Below are positions 44,969-54,636 of a stretch of 64,000 bases of DNA, in pieces. How positions within the stretch are numbered: position 1 is the first letter of the stretch; every line of letters begins with the position of its first letter. The notes below the pieces were generated by a model that was not told where the DNA came from, searched no databases, and saw only the letters and a program-made list of their open reading frames with translations. The stretch lies in NCBI GenBank assembly GCA_035565355.1, contig DATMSM010000029.1:1-64000 (forward strand), in the 5' to 3' direction. This stretch comes from Ga0074130 sp035565355 (GTDB lineage Bacteria; Pseudomonadota; Gammaproteobacteria; Burkholderiales; Rhodocyclaceae). Both the position numbers and the translations under genes were made by a program.

Positions 44969-47900
44969 TCAGACCAGCACGCGCTCGATGCCGCCATTGT
45001 TGGCAGCGGCCACGTAGTCCTTCATCCATTCGTCGCCGAGGATGGCCTTGGCCATCTCGACCACGATGTAGTCGGCCGAAGTATCGGCGTCATTGTCGTA
45101 GCGCGACAGGCCTTGCAGACAGGACGGACAGGAGGTGAGGATTTTCACATCCCCATCAAAACCATCGGCGCGCAATGCCGCTGCGCCCTTCTCGACTTCT
45201 TCCTGCTTGCGGAAGCGCACCTGGGTCGAAATGTCGGGGCGCGTGGCGGCCAGCGTGCCGGACTCGCCGCAACAGCGGTCGGACAATGCCACCGGCTGCC
45301 CCATCAGGGTATTCACCGTCTTCAACGGATTATGCGTCTTCATCGGCGTGTGGCAGGGGTCGTGGTACATGTAGCGCGTACCGCTGACGCCGTCGAGCTT
45401 GAGGCCCTTCTCGAGCAGATACTCGTGGATGTCGAGCAGGCGGCAGCCGGGGAAGATCTTCTCGAACTCGTATTTCTGCAACTGATCCATGCAGGTGCCG
45501 CAGGACACGATCACCGTCTTGATGTCGAGATAGTTGAGCGTGTTGGCGACGCGATGGAAGAGCACGCGGTTGTCGGTGGTGATCTTCTGCCCCTTGACCT
45601 CATCGCCAGCCGAGGTCTGCGGATAGCCGCAGCACAGATAGCCGGGCGGCAGCACGGTTTGCGCGCCGACGTGGTAGAGCATGGCCTGGGTGGCCAGACC
45701 CACCTGCGAGAACAGGCGCTCGGAACCGCAGCCGGGGAAGTAGAACACTGCATCACCGTTGTAGTCGGCGGCATTCACCTTGTGCGGATCGCGAATCACC
45801 GGCACGATCTTGTCGTCCTCGATGTCCAGCAACGCGCGCGAAGTGCGCTTGGGCAAGTTGCCCGGCATGGGCTTGTTGATGAAGTGGATCACCTGCGCCT
45901 TGAGCGGCGGCTTGCCCAGCGTGGCGGGCGGGTGCTCGGTCTGCGGACGGATCAGGCCCAGCGCCTTGCCGACCCGGTGGCCGAGGCGCTGCGCCTTGTA
46001 GCCCCACTCGATCATGCCGGTGCGGATCAGCTTGATGGTGGCCGGATCCTTGGCGTTGAGGAAGGCCATGGCCGCAGCCGTGCCCGGATTGAACTTCTTC
46101 TTGCCCTGTTCGCGCAGCAGGTTGCGCATGGCGATGGACACGTCGCCGAAGTCGATGTCGACCGGGCACGGGGTCACGCACTTGTGGCATACGGTGCAAT
46201 GGTCGGCCACGTCCGAGAACTCATCAAAGTGCTTGAGCGAGATGCCGCGCCTGGTCTGCTCTTCGTAAAGGAAGGCTTCGGTCAGCAGCGAAGTGGCGAG
46301 GATCTTGTTGCGTGGCGAGTAAAGCAGATTGGCACGCGGAACATGCGTGGAGCAGACCGGCTTGCACTTGCCGCAGCGCAGGCAGTCCTTGATCGATTCA
46401 TTGATCTTGCCGATCGAAGACTGCTCCATGATCAGCGACTCGGTGCCGAGCAGCGAGAAGGACGGTGTGTAAGCGCGCGACAGGTCGGCGCCCGGCATCA
46501 GCTTGCCCTGATTGAAACGGCCCTGCGGATCGACCTTGGCCTTGTAGGCCCAGAACGGCGCGATCTCTTCCTCGTCGAGGAATTCCAGCTTGGTCAGGCC
46601 GACGCCATGTTCGCCGGAGATCACGCCGCCCAGCGACTTGGCCAGCTTCATGATGCGCTCGACCGTGTGCGTGGCGGTGGCCAGCATCTGGTAGTGGTCG
46701 GAATTGACCGGGATGTTGGTGTGCACATTGCCGTCGCCGGCGTGCATGTGCAGGGCGACGAAGACCCGGCCGCGCAGCACCGCCTTGTGGATGGCTTGCA
46801 TGCGCTCGCGGATGGAACGGTAAGGATCACCGGAGAACATGATGTCCAGCGGTTCGCGGATTTCGCGCACCCACGACACCCGCACCGAGTAATCCTGCAT
46901 GCGGTGGAACAGGGTCGGATTGCTGGCGCGATTACTGAGTTCGCCCGCCGTGATGCCGTGCTGCGCAAACTGCGCCTCGGCCTGGGCCAGCGGCGTATCC
47001 AGATTGTCATACAGCCACTGCCAGCGGACACGCGTGGCGGCGAGCAGCTCCAGCGCGCGTTCGCGGCGGTCGCCGAGCAGCACATCCTTGTCGAGACCGG
47101 TATCGGCCACGTCGAGCGGAATATCACCCTTGAAGAAATCGGCCAGCGTGTCGCACAGCTCGAGCTTGTTGGTGATCGACAACTCGATGTTGAAACGCTC
47201 GATGCCGTCGCAGTAGTCGCCCATGCGCGGCAGCGGAATCACCACGTCTTCGTTGATCTTGAAGGCATTGGTATGCTTGGCAATGGCCGCAGTGCGGCCG
47301 CGGTCGAGCCAGAACTTCTTGCGCATGTCGGGCGTGACGGCGATGAAGCCTTCGGCGCCACGCAGATTGGTCATGCGCACCACTTCCGAAGCGGCGGCCA
47401 TGACGGCGGTCTCGTCGTCGCCGACGATGTCGCCGATCAGCACCATCTTGGGCCGGCCGTGGCGCTTGGCCTTGGTCGCATAGCCGACGGCGCGCACATA
47501 GCGCTCGTCCAGATGCTCGAGACCGGCGAGGATGGCACCGCCCGGCTGGCTCTTCAGGTAATCGGTGATCTCGACAATCGAGGGCACCGCTTCACGCACC
47601 TGGCCGAAGAACTCCAGACAGAAGGTGCGCGTATGCGTGGGCATGCGGTGCAGGATCCAGGTCGCCGAGGTGATGATGCCGTCGGTACCTTCCTTCTGTA
47701 CGCCGGGCAAGCCGCCAAGAAACTTGTCGGTGACGTCCTTGCCGAGGCCGACCTTGCGGAACTTCGCGCCCGGCAGCTCGACGATCTCCTCCTTGATGTG
47801 CTTCACGCAGGCAGCATCCTCCGGCGCATAGGTGCGCACGCGGAACTGCACCATCTCCTGGTCATGGATCTTGCCGAAGTTGTGGTTGAGGCGCTCGATC

Positions 47901-48826
47901 AGCTTCCAGTTGCCGTCGGGATCGACCATCTTCCACGAGGCCAGGTTGTCGAGCGCAGTGCCCCACAGCACGGCTTTCTTGCCGCCGGCGTTCGTCGCGA
48001 TGTTGCCGCCCACACAGCAGGCGTCGGCCGAAGTCGGGTCGCAGGCGAACACGAGGTCAGCGGCTTCGGCCGCTTCCATGGCGCGGCGGGTAACCACGCC
48101 GGCGCCGGTGAATACGGTCGCGTAGGGGCGATCGGCACCCGGTAGCGTCTGCTGTTCGACCTTGCCGAGATCGATCAGCTTTTCGGTATTGATGACCACC
48201 GAGTTGGCCGACAGCGGAATCGCGCCGCCGGTATAGCCGGTGCCGCCGCCGCGCGGGATGATGGTCAGGCCAAGCTCGATGCAGCCGCGTACCAGCGGGC
48301 CGATTTCCTCTTCGGTGTCCGGGTAGAGGACAACAAAGGGATACTCGACGCGCCAGTCGGTAGCGTCCGTCACGTGCGAGACGCGGGCCAGCCCGTCGAA
48401 AGCGATGTTGTCCTTGCGCGTGTGGCGCGACAGCGTCTTCATCGCCTGCTTGCGCAGGTCCCAGGTATCGGAGAAATGCTTGGCAAAACGGTCGACCGCG
48501 GTGTTGGCGGCCTCGACCAGACGACCGACGCGCTCATTGCCGGCGCGGCGCTTGTCGACCTCGCGCAGGCGGTGACGCAAGGCTTCGATCAGCGCGGCGC
48601 GACGATCCGGATTGGCGAGCAGATCGTCTTCCAGATAGGGGTTGCGCTGCACCACCCAGATGTCGCCCAACACCTCGTAGAGCATGCGCGCCGAGCGTCC
48701 GGTGACGCGCTCATTGCGTAACACTTCGAGCACGCTCCACATCTCTTCGCCGAGCAGGCGGATCACGATCTCCCGATCGGAGAACGAAGTGTAGTTGTAG
48801 GGGATTTCGCGCAGCCGGGCAGTCAT
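44969..48826 (-). CDS. DUF3683 FAD-binding / Fe-S oxidoreductase fusion
   Basis: A 1285-residue multidomain dehydrogenase. An N-terminal DUF3683 domain (about 1-180) precedes a PCMH-type FAD domain (PRGGGTGYTGGAIPL) and a FAD-linked oxidase C-terminal domain (HMHAGDGNVHTNIPV). Then come two ferredoxin motifs (CLRCGKCKPVC and CTVCHKCVTPCP) and two CCG domains (CCGYPQTSAGD and CCGESGTLAA). This is a GlpC-like Fe-S module fused to a D-lactate/D-2-hydroxyacid dehydrogenase type module, mostly found in betaproteobacteria. The true substrate is not known. I chose the ATG at 48826; the upstream frame to 48982 is unlike the family. Confidence 0.85.
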   Translation of the reverse strand: MTARLREIPYNYTSFSDREIVIRLLGEEMWSVLEVLRNERVTGRSARMLYEVLGDIWVVQRNPYLEDDLLANPDRRAALIEALRHRLREVDKRRAGNERVGRLVEAANTAVDRFAKHFSDTWDLRKQAMKTLSRHTRKDNIAFDGLARVSHVTDATDWRVEYPFVVLYPDTEEEIGPLVRGCIELGLTIIPRGGGTGYTGGAIPLSANSVVINTEKLIDLGKVEQQTLPGADRPYATVFTGAGVVTRRAMEAAEAADLVFACDPTSADACCVGGNIATNAGGKKAVLWGTALDNLASWKMVDPDGNWKLIERLNHNFGKIHDQEMVQFRVRTYAPEDAACVKHIKEEIVELPGAKFRKVGLGKDVTDKFLGGLPGVQKEGTDGIITSATWILHRMPTHTRTFCLEFFGQVREAVPSIVEITDYLKSQPGGAILAGLEHLDERYVRAVGYATKAKRHGRPKMVLIGDIVGDDETAVMAAASEVVRMTNLRGAEGFIAVTPDMRKKFWLDRGRTAAIAKHTNAFKINEDVVIPLPRMGDYCDGIERFNIELSITNKLELCDTLADFFKGDIPLDVADTGLDKDVLLGDRRERALELLAATRVRWQWLYDNLDTPLAQAEAQFAQHGITAGELSNRASNPTLFHRMQDYSVRVSWVREIREPLDIMFSGDPYRSIRERMQAIHKAVLRGRVFVALHMHAGDGNVHTNIPVNSDHYQMLATATHTVERIMKLAKSLGGVISGEHGVGLTKLEFLDEEEIAPFWAYKAKVDPQGRFNQGKLMPGADLSRAYTPSFSLLGTESLIMEQSSIGKINESIKDCLRCGKCKPVCSTHVPRANLLYSPRNKILATSLLTEAFLYEEQTRRGISLKHFDEFSDVADHCTVCHKCVTPCPVDIDFGDVSIAMRNLLREQGKKKFNPGTAAAMAFLNAKDPATIKLIRTGMIEWGYKAQRLGHRVGKALGLIRPQTEHPPATLGKPPLKAQVIHFINKPMPGNLPKRTSRALLDIEDDKIVPVIRDPHKVNAADYNGDAVFYFPGCGSERLFSQVGLATQAMLYHVGAQTVLPPGYLCCGYPQTSAGDEVKGQKITTDNRVLFHRVANTLNYLDIKTVIVSCGTCMDQLQKYEFEKIFPGCRLLDIHEYLLEKGLKLDGVSGTRYMYHDPCHTPMKTHNPLKTVNTLMGQPVALSDRCCGESGTLAATRPDISTQVRFRKQEEVEKGAAALRADGFDGDVKILTSCPSCLQGLSRYDNDADTSADYIVVEMAKAILGDEWMKDYVAAANNGGIERVLV

Positions 48827-48947
48827 TTTTATAGGGGTGTCCTGCAAAGACAATATTCTAAGGTATTGCGCTGCAACACTAAACCCTGCCCGCATTAAAG
48901 CTTTGAATGGAAAGGAATGAAGCGCCTGAGGTACACTCCGCCGCCTC

Positions 48948-50276
48948 ATGCAAGCACTCAACTTCTTCCCCCTCTTCCGCAAGATCTTCCAGATTGCCTG
49001 GCCGGTCCTTGTTTCCCAACTCGCCCTGACCGGCTACGGCGTGATCGATACCGTCATGGCCGGCCGTCTCGGCGCGGTCGAACTCGCTGGCGTCGGCATC
49101 GGCGCGGTGGTCACGCTGACCATCATGGTCACCTGCAGCGGTGTGCTGCTGGCCCTGACGCCGCTGATCGCCCACCTGCATGGCGCCGGCAAGCCCGAGG
49201 AAGTCGGTGAAGAAGTGCGCCAGAGCCTGTGGGTGGCATTGGGTGTCACGGTCTTTTCCATGCTGCTGCTGCGCTTCCCCGAGCTCATTCTCCAGTTCGT
49301 CGACATGCCGGCGGAGGTGAGGCATCACGCCAGCGAATACCTGATTGCCAGCAGCTGGGCGGCGCCCGGGCTGATGCTGTTCCGCGTCTTCAACGGCCTG
49401 GCTACCGGCATCGGCCAGCCACGCGCGGCGATGCGCTTCTATCTGCTCGGGCTGGTGCTCAAGCTGCCGCTGAACTGGCTGTTGCTGCCCTACTTCGGCG
49501 GCGCGGGTTGCGCCTGGGCCACTGCCATCGTGAATGCGATCAATGCGGTGCTGGCCTGGGTGTGGGCCATGCGTTCCGGCAGTTATCGCGAGTTTCATGT
49601 CTTTGCGCGCTACAGCCCGCCGCGCTGGGCCGCGATCAAGGAGTTCCTCAAGCTCGGTCTGCCGATTGGCGCCAGCTTCCTGATCGACATTTCCGCCTTC
49701 GCCGCCATGGCGCTCTTCATCGCCCGCTTCGGCCCGGAGACGTCCGGCGCGCACCAGATTGCCGCCAACCTGACCTCCTTCACCTACATGCTGCCGATGT
49801 CGCTGGGTATTGGCGCTTCGGTGCTGGCCGGCCGCGCACTCGGCGGCGGCGACCCGGCCATGGCGCGCCGCGTCGGCAAGGTCTGCCTGATTGCCGCGAT
49901 GGGACTGGGACTGCTGGTGAGCGCGGTGCTGTTCTTTGGCGCGCCGCTGATCGCCCACGCCTACACCAACGACGCCAGCGTCTATCCGATCGCCGTGACC
50001 TTCATCAAGCTGGTGGCGCTGTATCACATCGCCGATGCGCTGCAGGCCTCGACCATCAATGTGCTGCGCGGCTTCAAGCGCACCACCGTGCCGATGGTGG
50101 TGTACGCCCTGGCGCTGTGGGGCGTCGGCCTGGGTGGCGGCTACTGGCTGGGCATCGTGCGCGAAGTCGGCGCACCCGGCTTCTGGTACGCCGGCACGGC
50201 CAGCCTGGCTATCGCGGGGATTGCAGTGACCATCTACTTCCTGCAGGTGTCGCGGGTGCCCGCTCGAGCACAGTAA
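48948..50276 (+). CDS. MATE-family multidrug/metabolite exporter
   Basis: A 12-helix Na+ or H+ antiporter, 442 residues, beginning with the MATE pattern IAWPVLVSQLALTGYGVIDTVMAGRLG. No ribosome site precedes the ATG, and a TACACT (possible -10) stands ten bases upstream. Its last 68 bases overlap the 3' end of the phosphatase gene on the other strand. The substrate is unknown. Confidence 0.9.
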   Translation: MQALNFFPLFRKIFQIAWPVLVSQLALTGYGVIDTVMAGRLGAVELAGVGIGAVVTLTIMVTCSGVLLALTPLIAHLHGAGKPEEVGEEVRQSLWVALGVTVFSMLLLRFPELILQFVDMPAEVRHHASEYLIASSWAAPGLMLFRVFNGLATGIGQPRAAMRFYLLGLVLKLPLNWLLLPYFGGAGCAWATAIVNAINAVLAWVWAMRSGSYREFHVFARYSPPRWAAIKEFLKLGLPIGASFLIDISAFAAMALFIARFGPETSGAHQIAANLTSFTYMLPMSLGIGASVLAGRALGGGDPAMARRVGKVCLIAAMGLGLLVSAVLFFGAPLIAHAYTNDASVYPIAVTFIKLVALYHIADALQASTINVLRGFKRTTVPMVVYALALWGVGLGGGYWLGIVREVGAPGFWYAGTASLAIAGIAVTIYFLQVSRVPARAQ

Positions 50277-50760
50277 CTTCTGCAGGCGCGAAACGCAGCG
50301 ACAGCCATTCGTCCTGCGCCAGCGCCAGCAGCTCGGCCAGTACCAACTTCATCACGCCGGCGTGCGTGACCCAGACGCAATCGCGCCCGTCGAGCTCGGC
50401 CAGTACCTGCTGCACGCGTGCCTGCATCTGCAGCACGCTCTCGCCACCATGCGCCCTGAAGCCGAGCGGATCAGCCGCCCAGGCATCGATCTGCGCGCGC
50501 GGAATGTCATCCCAGGCCTGCATTTCCCAGGCCCCGAAATCCAGTTCGGTCAGACGCTCGTCAATGCGGCAATCCGGCGCCAGCGCCGCCGCCAGTTCCC
50601 GGCAGCGTTGCAGCGGGCTGCTGACGACAGAGATGTCTGCGGGAAGTCGCGCCCGCAATGCCTCGGCCGACCAGGGCTCACGCAGGGGTAGATCGCTGCG
50701 CCCATAGCAAATCCCCGGCGCGATCTCCGGCTGCGGGTGGCGGATCAGGAAAAGGCGCAC
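50209..50760 (-). CDS. cobC: Histidine phosphatase, probable alpha-ribazole phosphatase
   Basis: Would remove phosphate from alpha-ribazole-5'-phosphate or adenosylcobalamin-5'-phosphate late in B12 assembly. The 183-residue protein has the catalytic LIRHPQPE (RHP instead of RHG), SSPLQRCRELA, a DFGAWE motif and HAGVMKLV. I chose GTG at 50760, which overlaps the cobS stop by 16 bases, over a longer non-conserved extension. The position next to cobS supports the role; otherwise it is a general phosphoglycerate-mutase-like enzyme. Confidence 0.82.
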   Translation of the reverse strand: MRLFLIRHPQPEIAPGICYGRSDLPLREPWSAEALRARLPADISVVSSPLQRCRELAAALAPDCRIDERLTELDFGAWEMQAWDDIPRAQIDAWAADPLGFRAHGGESVLQMQARVQQVLAELDGRDCVWVTHAGVMKLVLAELLALAQDEWLSLRFAPAEVTVLERAPATPAGSRWSLQSPR

Positions 50761-51497
50761 AAGAGGCCAAGATAGAAGGCAACTTCGGCGAGTTGCTGGG
50801 TCGCGCCCAGCACATCGCCGGTGTAGCCGCCGATGCGGCGCACGGTGTAGCGCGCCATCCACAGCGTAGCTATCAGCACCGCCAGCACGCCCTGCAGTGC
50901 CTGCTGTCCGGGCAGCAGTGCCAGCGGCAGCAGCCCGAAGGCCAGCACCAGCAGCATTTCGCCCTTGCCGAGGCGAACCGCCAGCGGCTTGGACTTGCCG
51001 TCTTCGTCACGCACATAGTCGAGACTGAAGATCAGCGCCGCCGCCGCCGCGCGCGAAATGGCATGACCGGCCAGCAAGGCGGACACGATCAGCAGCGGTC
51101 CCAGCTCGACCAGGGCCGTCCACTTGCACAACAGCAGCACACCCATGCCGATGGCGCCGTAACTGCCGATACGCGAATCCTTCATGATGCGCATCACCTG
51201 CGCCTTGTCCCAGCCGCCGCCAAAACCGTCGCAGCTGTCAGCGAAGCCATCCTCATGGAAAGCGCCGGTGGCGAGCAAGGTTGCCGCCATGCCCAGCAGA
51301 ACGGCCAGCGACAGGGGCAGGACTTGCGCCGCCAGCCAAGTGACGGCGGCGCCGATGGCACCGACCAGCCAGCCGATGAGCGGGAAATAGCGCGTCGCAT
51401 GATTGAGCTGATCCTCGCTGTGACCGACCCAGGCCGGCACCGGCAGGCGGGTGAAGAAGCGCAGCGCGGCAAAGAAATATTCAAACTCGGTGCGCAT
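50745..51497 (-). CDS. cobS: Adenosylcobinamide-GDP ribazoletransferase (cobalamin synthase)
   Basis: The membrane enzyme that joins alpha-ribazole(-phosphate) to adenosylcobinamide-GDP. The 250-residue protein has several membrane helices and the family motif FHEDGFADSCDGFGGG. The ATG at 51497 overlaps the cobT stop (ATGA). A GTG one codon upstream is also possible. It belongs to the minus-strand cobT-cobS-phosphatase unit. Confidence 0.94.
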   Translation of the reverse strand: MRTEFEYFFAALRFFTRLPVPAWVGHSEDQLNHATRYFPLIGWLVGAIGAAVTWLAAQVLPLSLAVLLGMAATLLATGAFHEDGFADSCDGFGGGWDKAQVMRIMKDSRIGSYGAIGMGVLLLCKWTALVELGPLLIVSALLAGHAISRAAAAALIFSLDYVRDEDGKSKPLAVRLGKGEMLLVLAFGLLPLALLPGQQALQGVLAVLIATLWMARYTVRRIGGYTGDVLGATQQLAEVAFYLGLLCAFS

Positions 51498-52519
51498 CAC
51501 GAGGCGGTGCTCACACCGGCGGCATCGAAACTTGCCATTTCGTCGAGGAAGGCGCAGGCGGCCTTGAGCAGCGGATAGGCGAGCGCAGCGCCGGTGCCTT
51601 CGCCCAGGCGCAGGCCGAGTTGCAGCAGCGGGCGCGCATCAAGATGCTGCAATTGCAGCGCATGCCCGGCTTCGTCCGAGCAGTGCGCAAACACGCAGCA
51701 ATCGCGCACGGCGGGGTTGAGCTTGCAGGCCACCAGTAGTGCCGCGGTGACGATGAAACCGTCGATCAGCAGCACCATGCGGTGCTCGGCACCAGCCAGC
51801 ATGGCACCGGCGAGCATGGCGATCTCGAAGCCGCCGAAGCGCGCCAGGACAGCGCGCGGATCATCGTTGCGTTCCGTCCATGCAGCCAGGGCCTGCGTCA
51901 GCAGGGCAAGCTTGCGCGCCACGCCGGCCGCATCAAGGCCGGTGCCGCGCCCCACGCAATCGGCCAGTGGCACGCCGGTCAGGCAGTGCGTGATCAGCGA
52001 AGCAGACGAGGTATTGCCTATGCCCATCTCGCCGAAGCCGATCACATTGCAGCCGTTGGCATGCGCAGCCTCCATCGCATTGGCACCGTGGCGCATGGCG
52101 GCATCGCACTGCGCCACGGTCATGGCGGCGCCGTCGAGATAGCTGGCCGTGCCATAGGCGACCTTGGCATCGAGCAGGCCGTTGCAGACATCGAAGTCGT
52201 GATTGACGCCGGCATCCGCGACCACCAACTGCATGCCGGCCTGACGCGCCAGCACATTGATGGCGGCACCGCCATCGAGGAAGTTCTGCACCATCTGCCA
52301 GGTCACGTCCTGCGGGTAGGCCGACAGCCCGGCCTTGGCCGCGCCATGATCGCCGGCGCAGACGAGGATGCGCGGCTTGCGCAGCTGCGGGGTCAAGGTC
52401 TGCTGGATGAGCCCCAGTTGCAGGGCCAGGGCTTCGAGTTGCCCCAGCGCGCCTTGCGGTTTGGTCTTGTTGTCTATCTTCGCCTGCAGTTCGGCGGCCA
52501 GGGTGGAAGGAACGGTCAT
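51497..52519 (-). CDS. cobT: Nicotinate-nucleotide--dimethylbenzimidazole phosphoribosyltransferase
   Basis: Activates the lower ligand to alpha-ribazole-5'-phosphate. The 340-residue protein has the GEMGIGNTSSASLI motif and the catalytic Glu in LRLGEGTGAALAYPLL. It is divergent from cobU across 56 bases and is the first gene of the cobT-cobS-phosphatase unit. Confidence 0.95.
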   Translation of the reverse strand: MTVPSTLAAELQAKIDNKTKPQGALGQLEALALQLGLIQQTLTPQLRKPRILVCAGDHGAAKAGLSAYPQDVTWQMVQNFLDGGAAINVLARQAGMQLVVADAGVNHDFDVCNGLLDAKVAYGTASYLDGAAMTVAQCDAAMRHGANAMEAAHANGCNVIGFGEMGIGNTSSASLITHCLTGVPLADCVGRGTGLDAAGVARKLALLTQALAAWTERNDDPRAVLARFGGFEIAMLAGAMLAGAEHRMVLLIDGFIVTAALLVACKLNPAVRDCCVFAHCSDEAGHALQLQHLDARPLLQLGLRLGEGTGAALAYPLLKAACAFLDEMASFDAAGVSTAS

Positions 52520-52575
52520 GGAAGGTGCTGTTCAAAGGATGACGATGCGATTTTCTCATGTAAGCTGAGGTCATC

Positions 52576-53091
52576 ATGATTGAACTGATTCTAGGCGGTG
52601 CCCGCTCGGGTAAAAGTGCTCTCGCCGAGCAAAAGGCGATTGCCAGCGGTCTCACCGTTACCTATGTCGCCACGGCCAATCCTGTCGATATGGTCGAGGA
52701 CAGCGAGATGCTGGCGCGCATCGCCCAACATCGTGCCCAACGCCCCGCTGAATGGTTGGTAGTTGAGGAGCCGCTGTATCTCGCCACACTGCTCAAATCC
52801 CTGGCGGCGCCGGAAAAGCTGCTGTTGGTTGATTGCCTGACGCTGTGGCTGTCCAATCTGCTTTACAAGGACGCAGTGCTGAAGGAAACACAGGCGCTGC
52901 TTGATGTACTGCCCACCTTGCCCGGGCATGTTATTCTGGTCAGCAATGAAGTCGGCATGGGGATTGTGCCGCTCGGCGAACTCACGCGGCGCTATGTGGA
53001 TGAAGCAGGGCGACTGCACCAGAAAGTCGCTGCACAGGCGGATCGGGTCACCTTTGTGGCGGCCGGCCTGCCGCTGGTACTCAAAGGCTGA
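52576..53091 (+). CDS. cobU: Adenosylcobinamide kinase / adenosylcobinamide-phosphate guanylyltransferase
   Basis: Phosphorylates and guanylylates adenosylcobinamide. The 171-residue protein has the P-loop GGARSGKSALAEQ, then DCLTLWLSNLL and VSNEVGMGIVP, typical of CobU. A GAGG site precedes the ATG. Its 3' end overlaps cobQ on the other strand by 11 bases. Confidence 0.95.
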   Translation: MIELILGGARSGKSALAEQKAIASGLTVTYVATANPVDMVEDSEMLARIAQHRAQRPAEWLVVEEPLYLATLLKSLAAPEKLLLVDCLTLWLSNLLYKDAVLKETQALLDVLPTLPGHVILVSNEVGMGIVPLGELTRRYVDEAGRLHQKVAAQADRVTFVAAGLPLVLKG

Positions 53092-54595
53092 GTTTGTTCC
53101 AGGCGAACGCAGCTTCCACCGCGTTCGCCAGTCGATCAAGGTCGGCCTCGCGCCGCGCCGACGCATCAATGCGACGAGCATCCTTGAGGCCCGCCCACTG
53201 CAATAGCGCAGACAAGGCTTCCGGCGTATCGAATAGGCCGTGGCAATAGCTGGCGAGAATCTGGCTGTCGGCGGAAACTGCACCGTCTGCGCGTCCGTCA
53301 TCGAAACGCAGGGCAGGATTTTGCAAAGCCGTACCCGTACTCACGCCCATGTGAATTTCGTAACCACTGACCGGACTACCGTCGAACAGGATGCCGTGCA
53401 CATTACGCAACTGCTTTTCGGCTGCCAGCGTGGTTTGCATATCAAGCAGGCCCAAGCCCTGCATGCGGCTGCCCGGTTTGCCTTCCAGACCGAGCGGATC
53501 GTCTAGCTGCGTACCCAGCATCTGCATGCCGCCACAAATGCCGATCACCTTGCCGCCATAGCGCAGGTGCTTGCGTACCTGAACCTCCCAACCCTGCTCG
53601 CGTAACCAAGTCAGATCGCTCTGCACCGCCTTTGAGCCGGGCAGGATGATCAGATCGCAGTGGGGAATGCTTTGTCCCGGGCCCACCCAGCTGAAGTCGA
53701 CTTGCGGGTGCAGACGCAGGGGATCAAGATCGGTGTGGTTCGATACGCGCGGTGTCGCCAGCGCAACCGCCTTGAGTTGCGCATCGGGTTTGCTTTCGAG
53801 CGCGCCTGCAATCGCATCTTCGGCATCAAGGAAGAGGCCGTGCAGATAAGGCAGTACCGCCAACACCGGCTTGCCCGTGCGCTTCTCCAACCAGTCAAGG
53901 CCGGATTGAAGCAGACCGATATCGCCGCGAAAACGATTGATGACAAAGCCCTTTACGCGCGCCTGCTCGCTCGGCGACAAGAGCTCCAGCGTACCGACCA
54001 GATGCGCGAACACGCCACCGCGATCAATGTCGGCGATCATGATCACCGGGCAATCGACGGCCTCGGCAAATCCCATATTGGCGATATCGCGATCACGCAA
54101 ATTGATTTCCGCCGGGCTACCTGCACCCTCCACCACCACGGTGTCGTAAGCCGTGGTCAGTCGCTGCCACGATTCAAGCACGGCCCGCATGGCTTCAGGC
54201 TTGAAGGCATGGTAATCGCGCGCATTCATGTCGCTGCGCACCTTGCCGTGGATAATGACCTGAGCGCCGATGTCGCTACTGGGTTTGAGCAGAATCGGGT
54301 TGAAATCGCTGTGCAGTGGAATACCGGCAGCAACAGCCTGCAGCGCCTGGGCACGGCCTATCTCGCCGCCATCCACCGTAACTGCAGAATTCAAGGCCAT
54401 GTTCTGCGGTTTGAAGGGCGCCACACGCACGCCGCGGCGTGCCAGGATGCGGCACAGTGCCGCGACCATCACGCTCTTGCCGGCATCAGAGGTGCAGCCC
54501 TGCACCATCAACGTCTTGAAGGGCGGTATCGGTGAAGGGGTGGCTGCGGAAATCGTGTTTGACTCTGCGGTCGCAGAAGGATTGGCGCTGGACAT
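53081..54595 (-). CDS. cobQ: Cobyric acid synthase
   Basis: Amidates cobyrinic acid diamide at four side chains using glutamine and ATP. From ATG 54595 it has 504 residues: a dethiobiotin-synthetase-like ATPase with GCTSDAGKSVMVAALCR, FKPQNMALNS and EGAGSPAEINLRD. The class I amidotransferase domain follows, with its Cys in ICGGMQMLG and its His in SYCHGLFD. It is divergent from cbiB by 41 bases. The ribosome site is weak. Confidence 0.95.
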   Translation of the reverse strand: MSSANPSATAESNTISAATPSPIPPFKTLMVQGCTSDAGKSVMVAALCRILARRGVRVAPFKPQNMALNSAVTVDGGEIGRAQALQAVAAGIPLHSDFNPILLKPSSDIGAQVIIHGKVRSDMNARDYHAFKPEAMRAVLESWQRLTTAYDTVVVEGAGSPAEINLRDRDIANMGFAEAVDCPVIMIADIDRGGVFAHLVGTLELLSPSEQARVKGFVINRFRGDIGLLQSGLDWLEKRTGKPVLAVLPYLHGLFLDAEDAIAGALESKPDAQLKAVALATPRVSNHTDLDPLRLHPQVDFSWVGPGQSIPHCDLIILPGSKAVQSDLTWLREQGWEVQVRKHLRYGGKVIGICGGMQMLGTQLDDPLGLEGKPGSRMQGLGLLDMQTTLAAEKQLRNVHGILFDGSPVSGYEIHMGVSTGTALQNPALRFDDGRADGAVSADSQILASYCHGLFDTPEALSALLQWAGLKDARRIDASARREADLDRLANAVEAAFAWNKLSL

Positions 54596-54636
54596 CTCGT
54601 AGAATGGCGGATTCCTGATGTAGCACTGATTATCCC

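Noticed and set aside
45113..48145. 1010-codon plus-strand ORF opposite the DUF3683 gene
   Set aside because: GC-rich shadow of a gene with clear domains on the other strand; no recognisable motif or ribosome site.
49229..50707. Frame-shifted 492-codon ORF inside the MATE gene
   Set aside because: Shadow of the MATE frame with many Arg/Ala/Gly.
52520..52575. Cobalamin riboswitch between cobT and cobU
   Set aside because: Gap of 56 bases is too short, as is 54596-54636.
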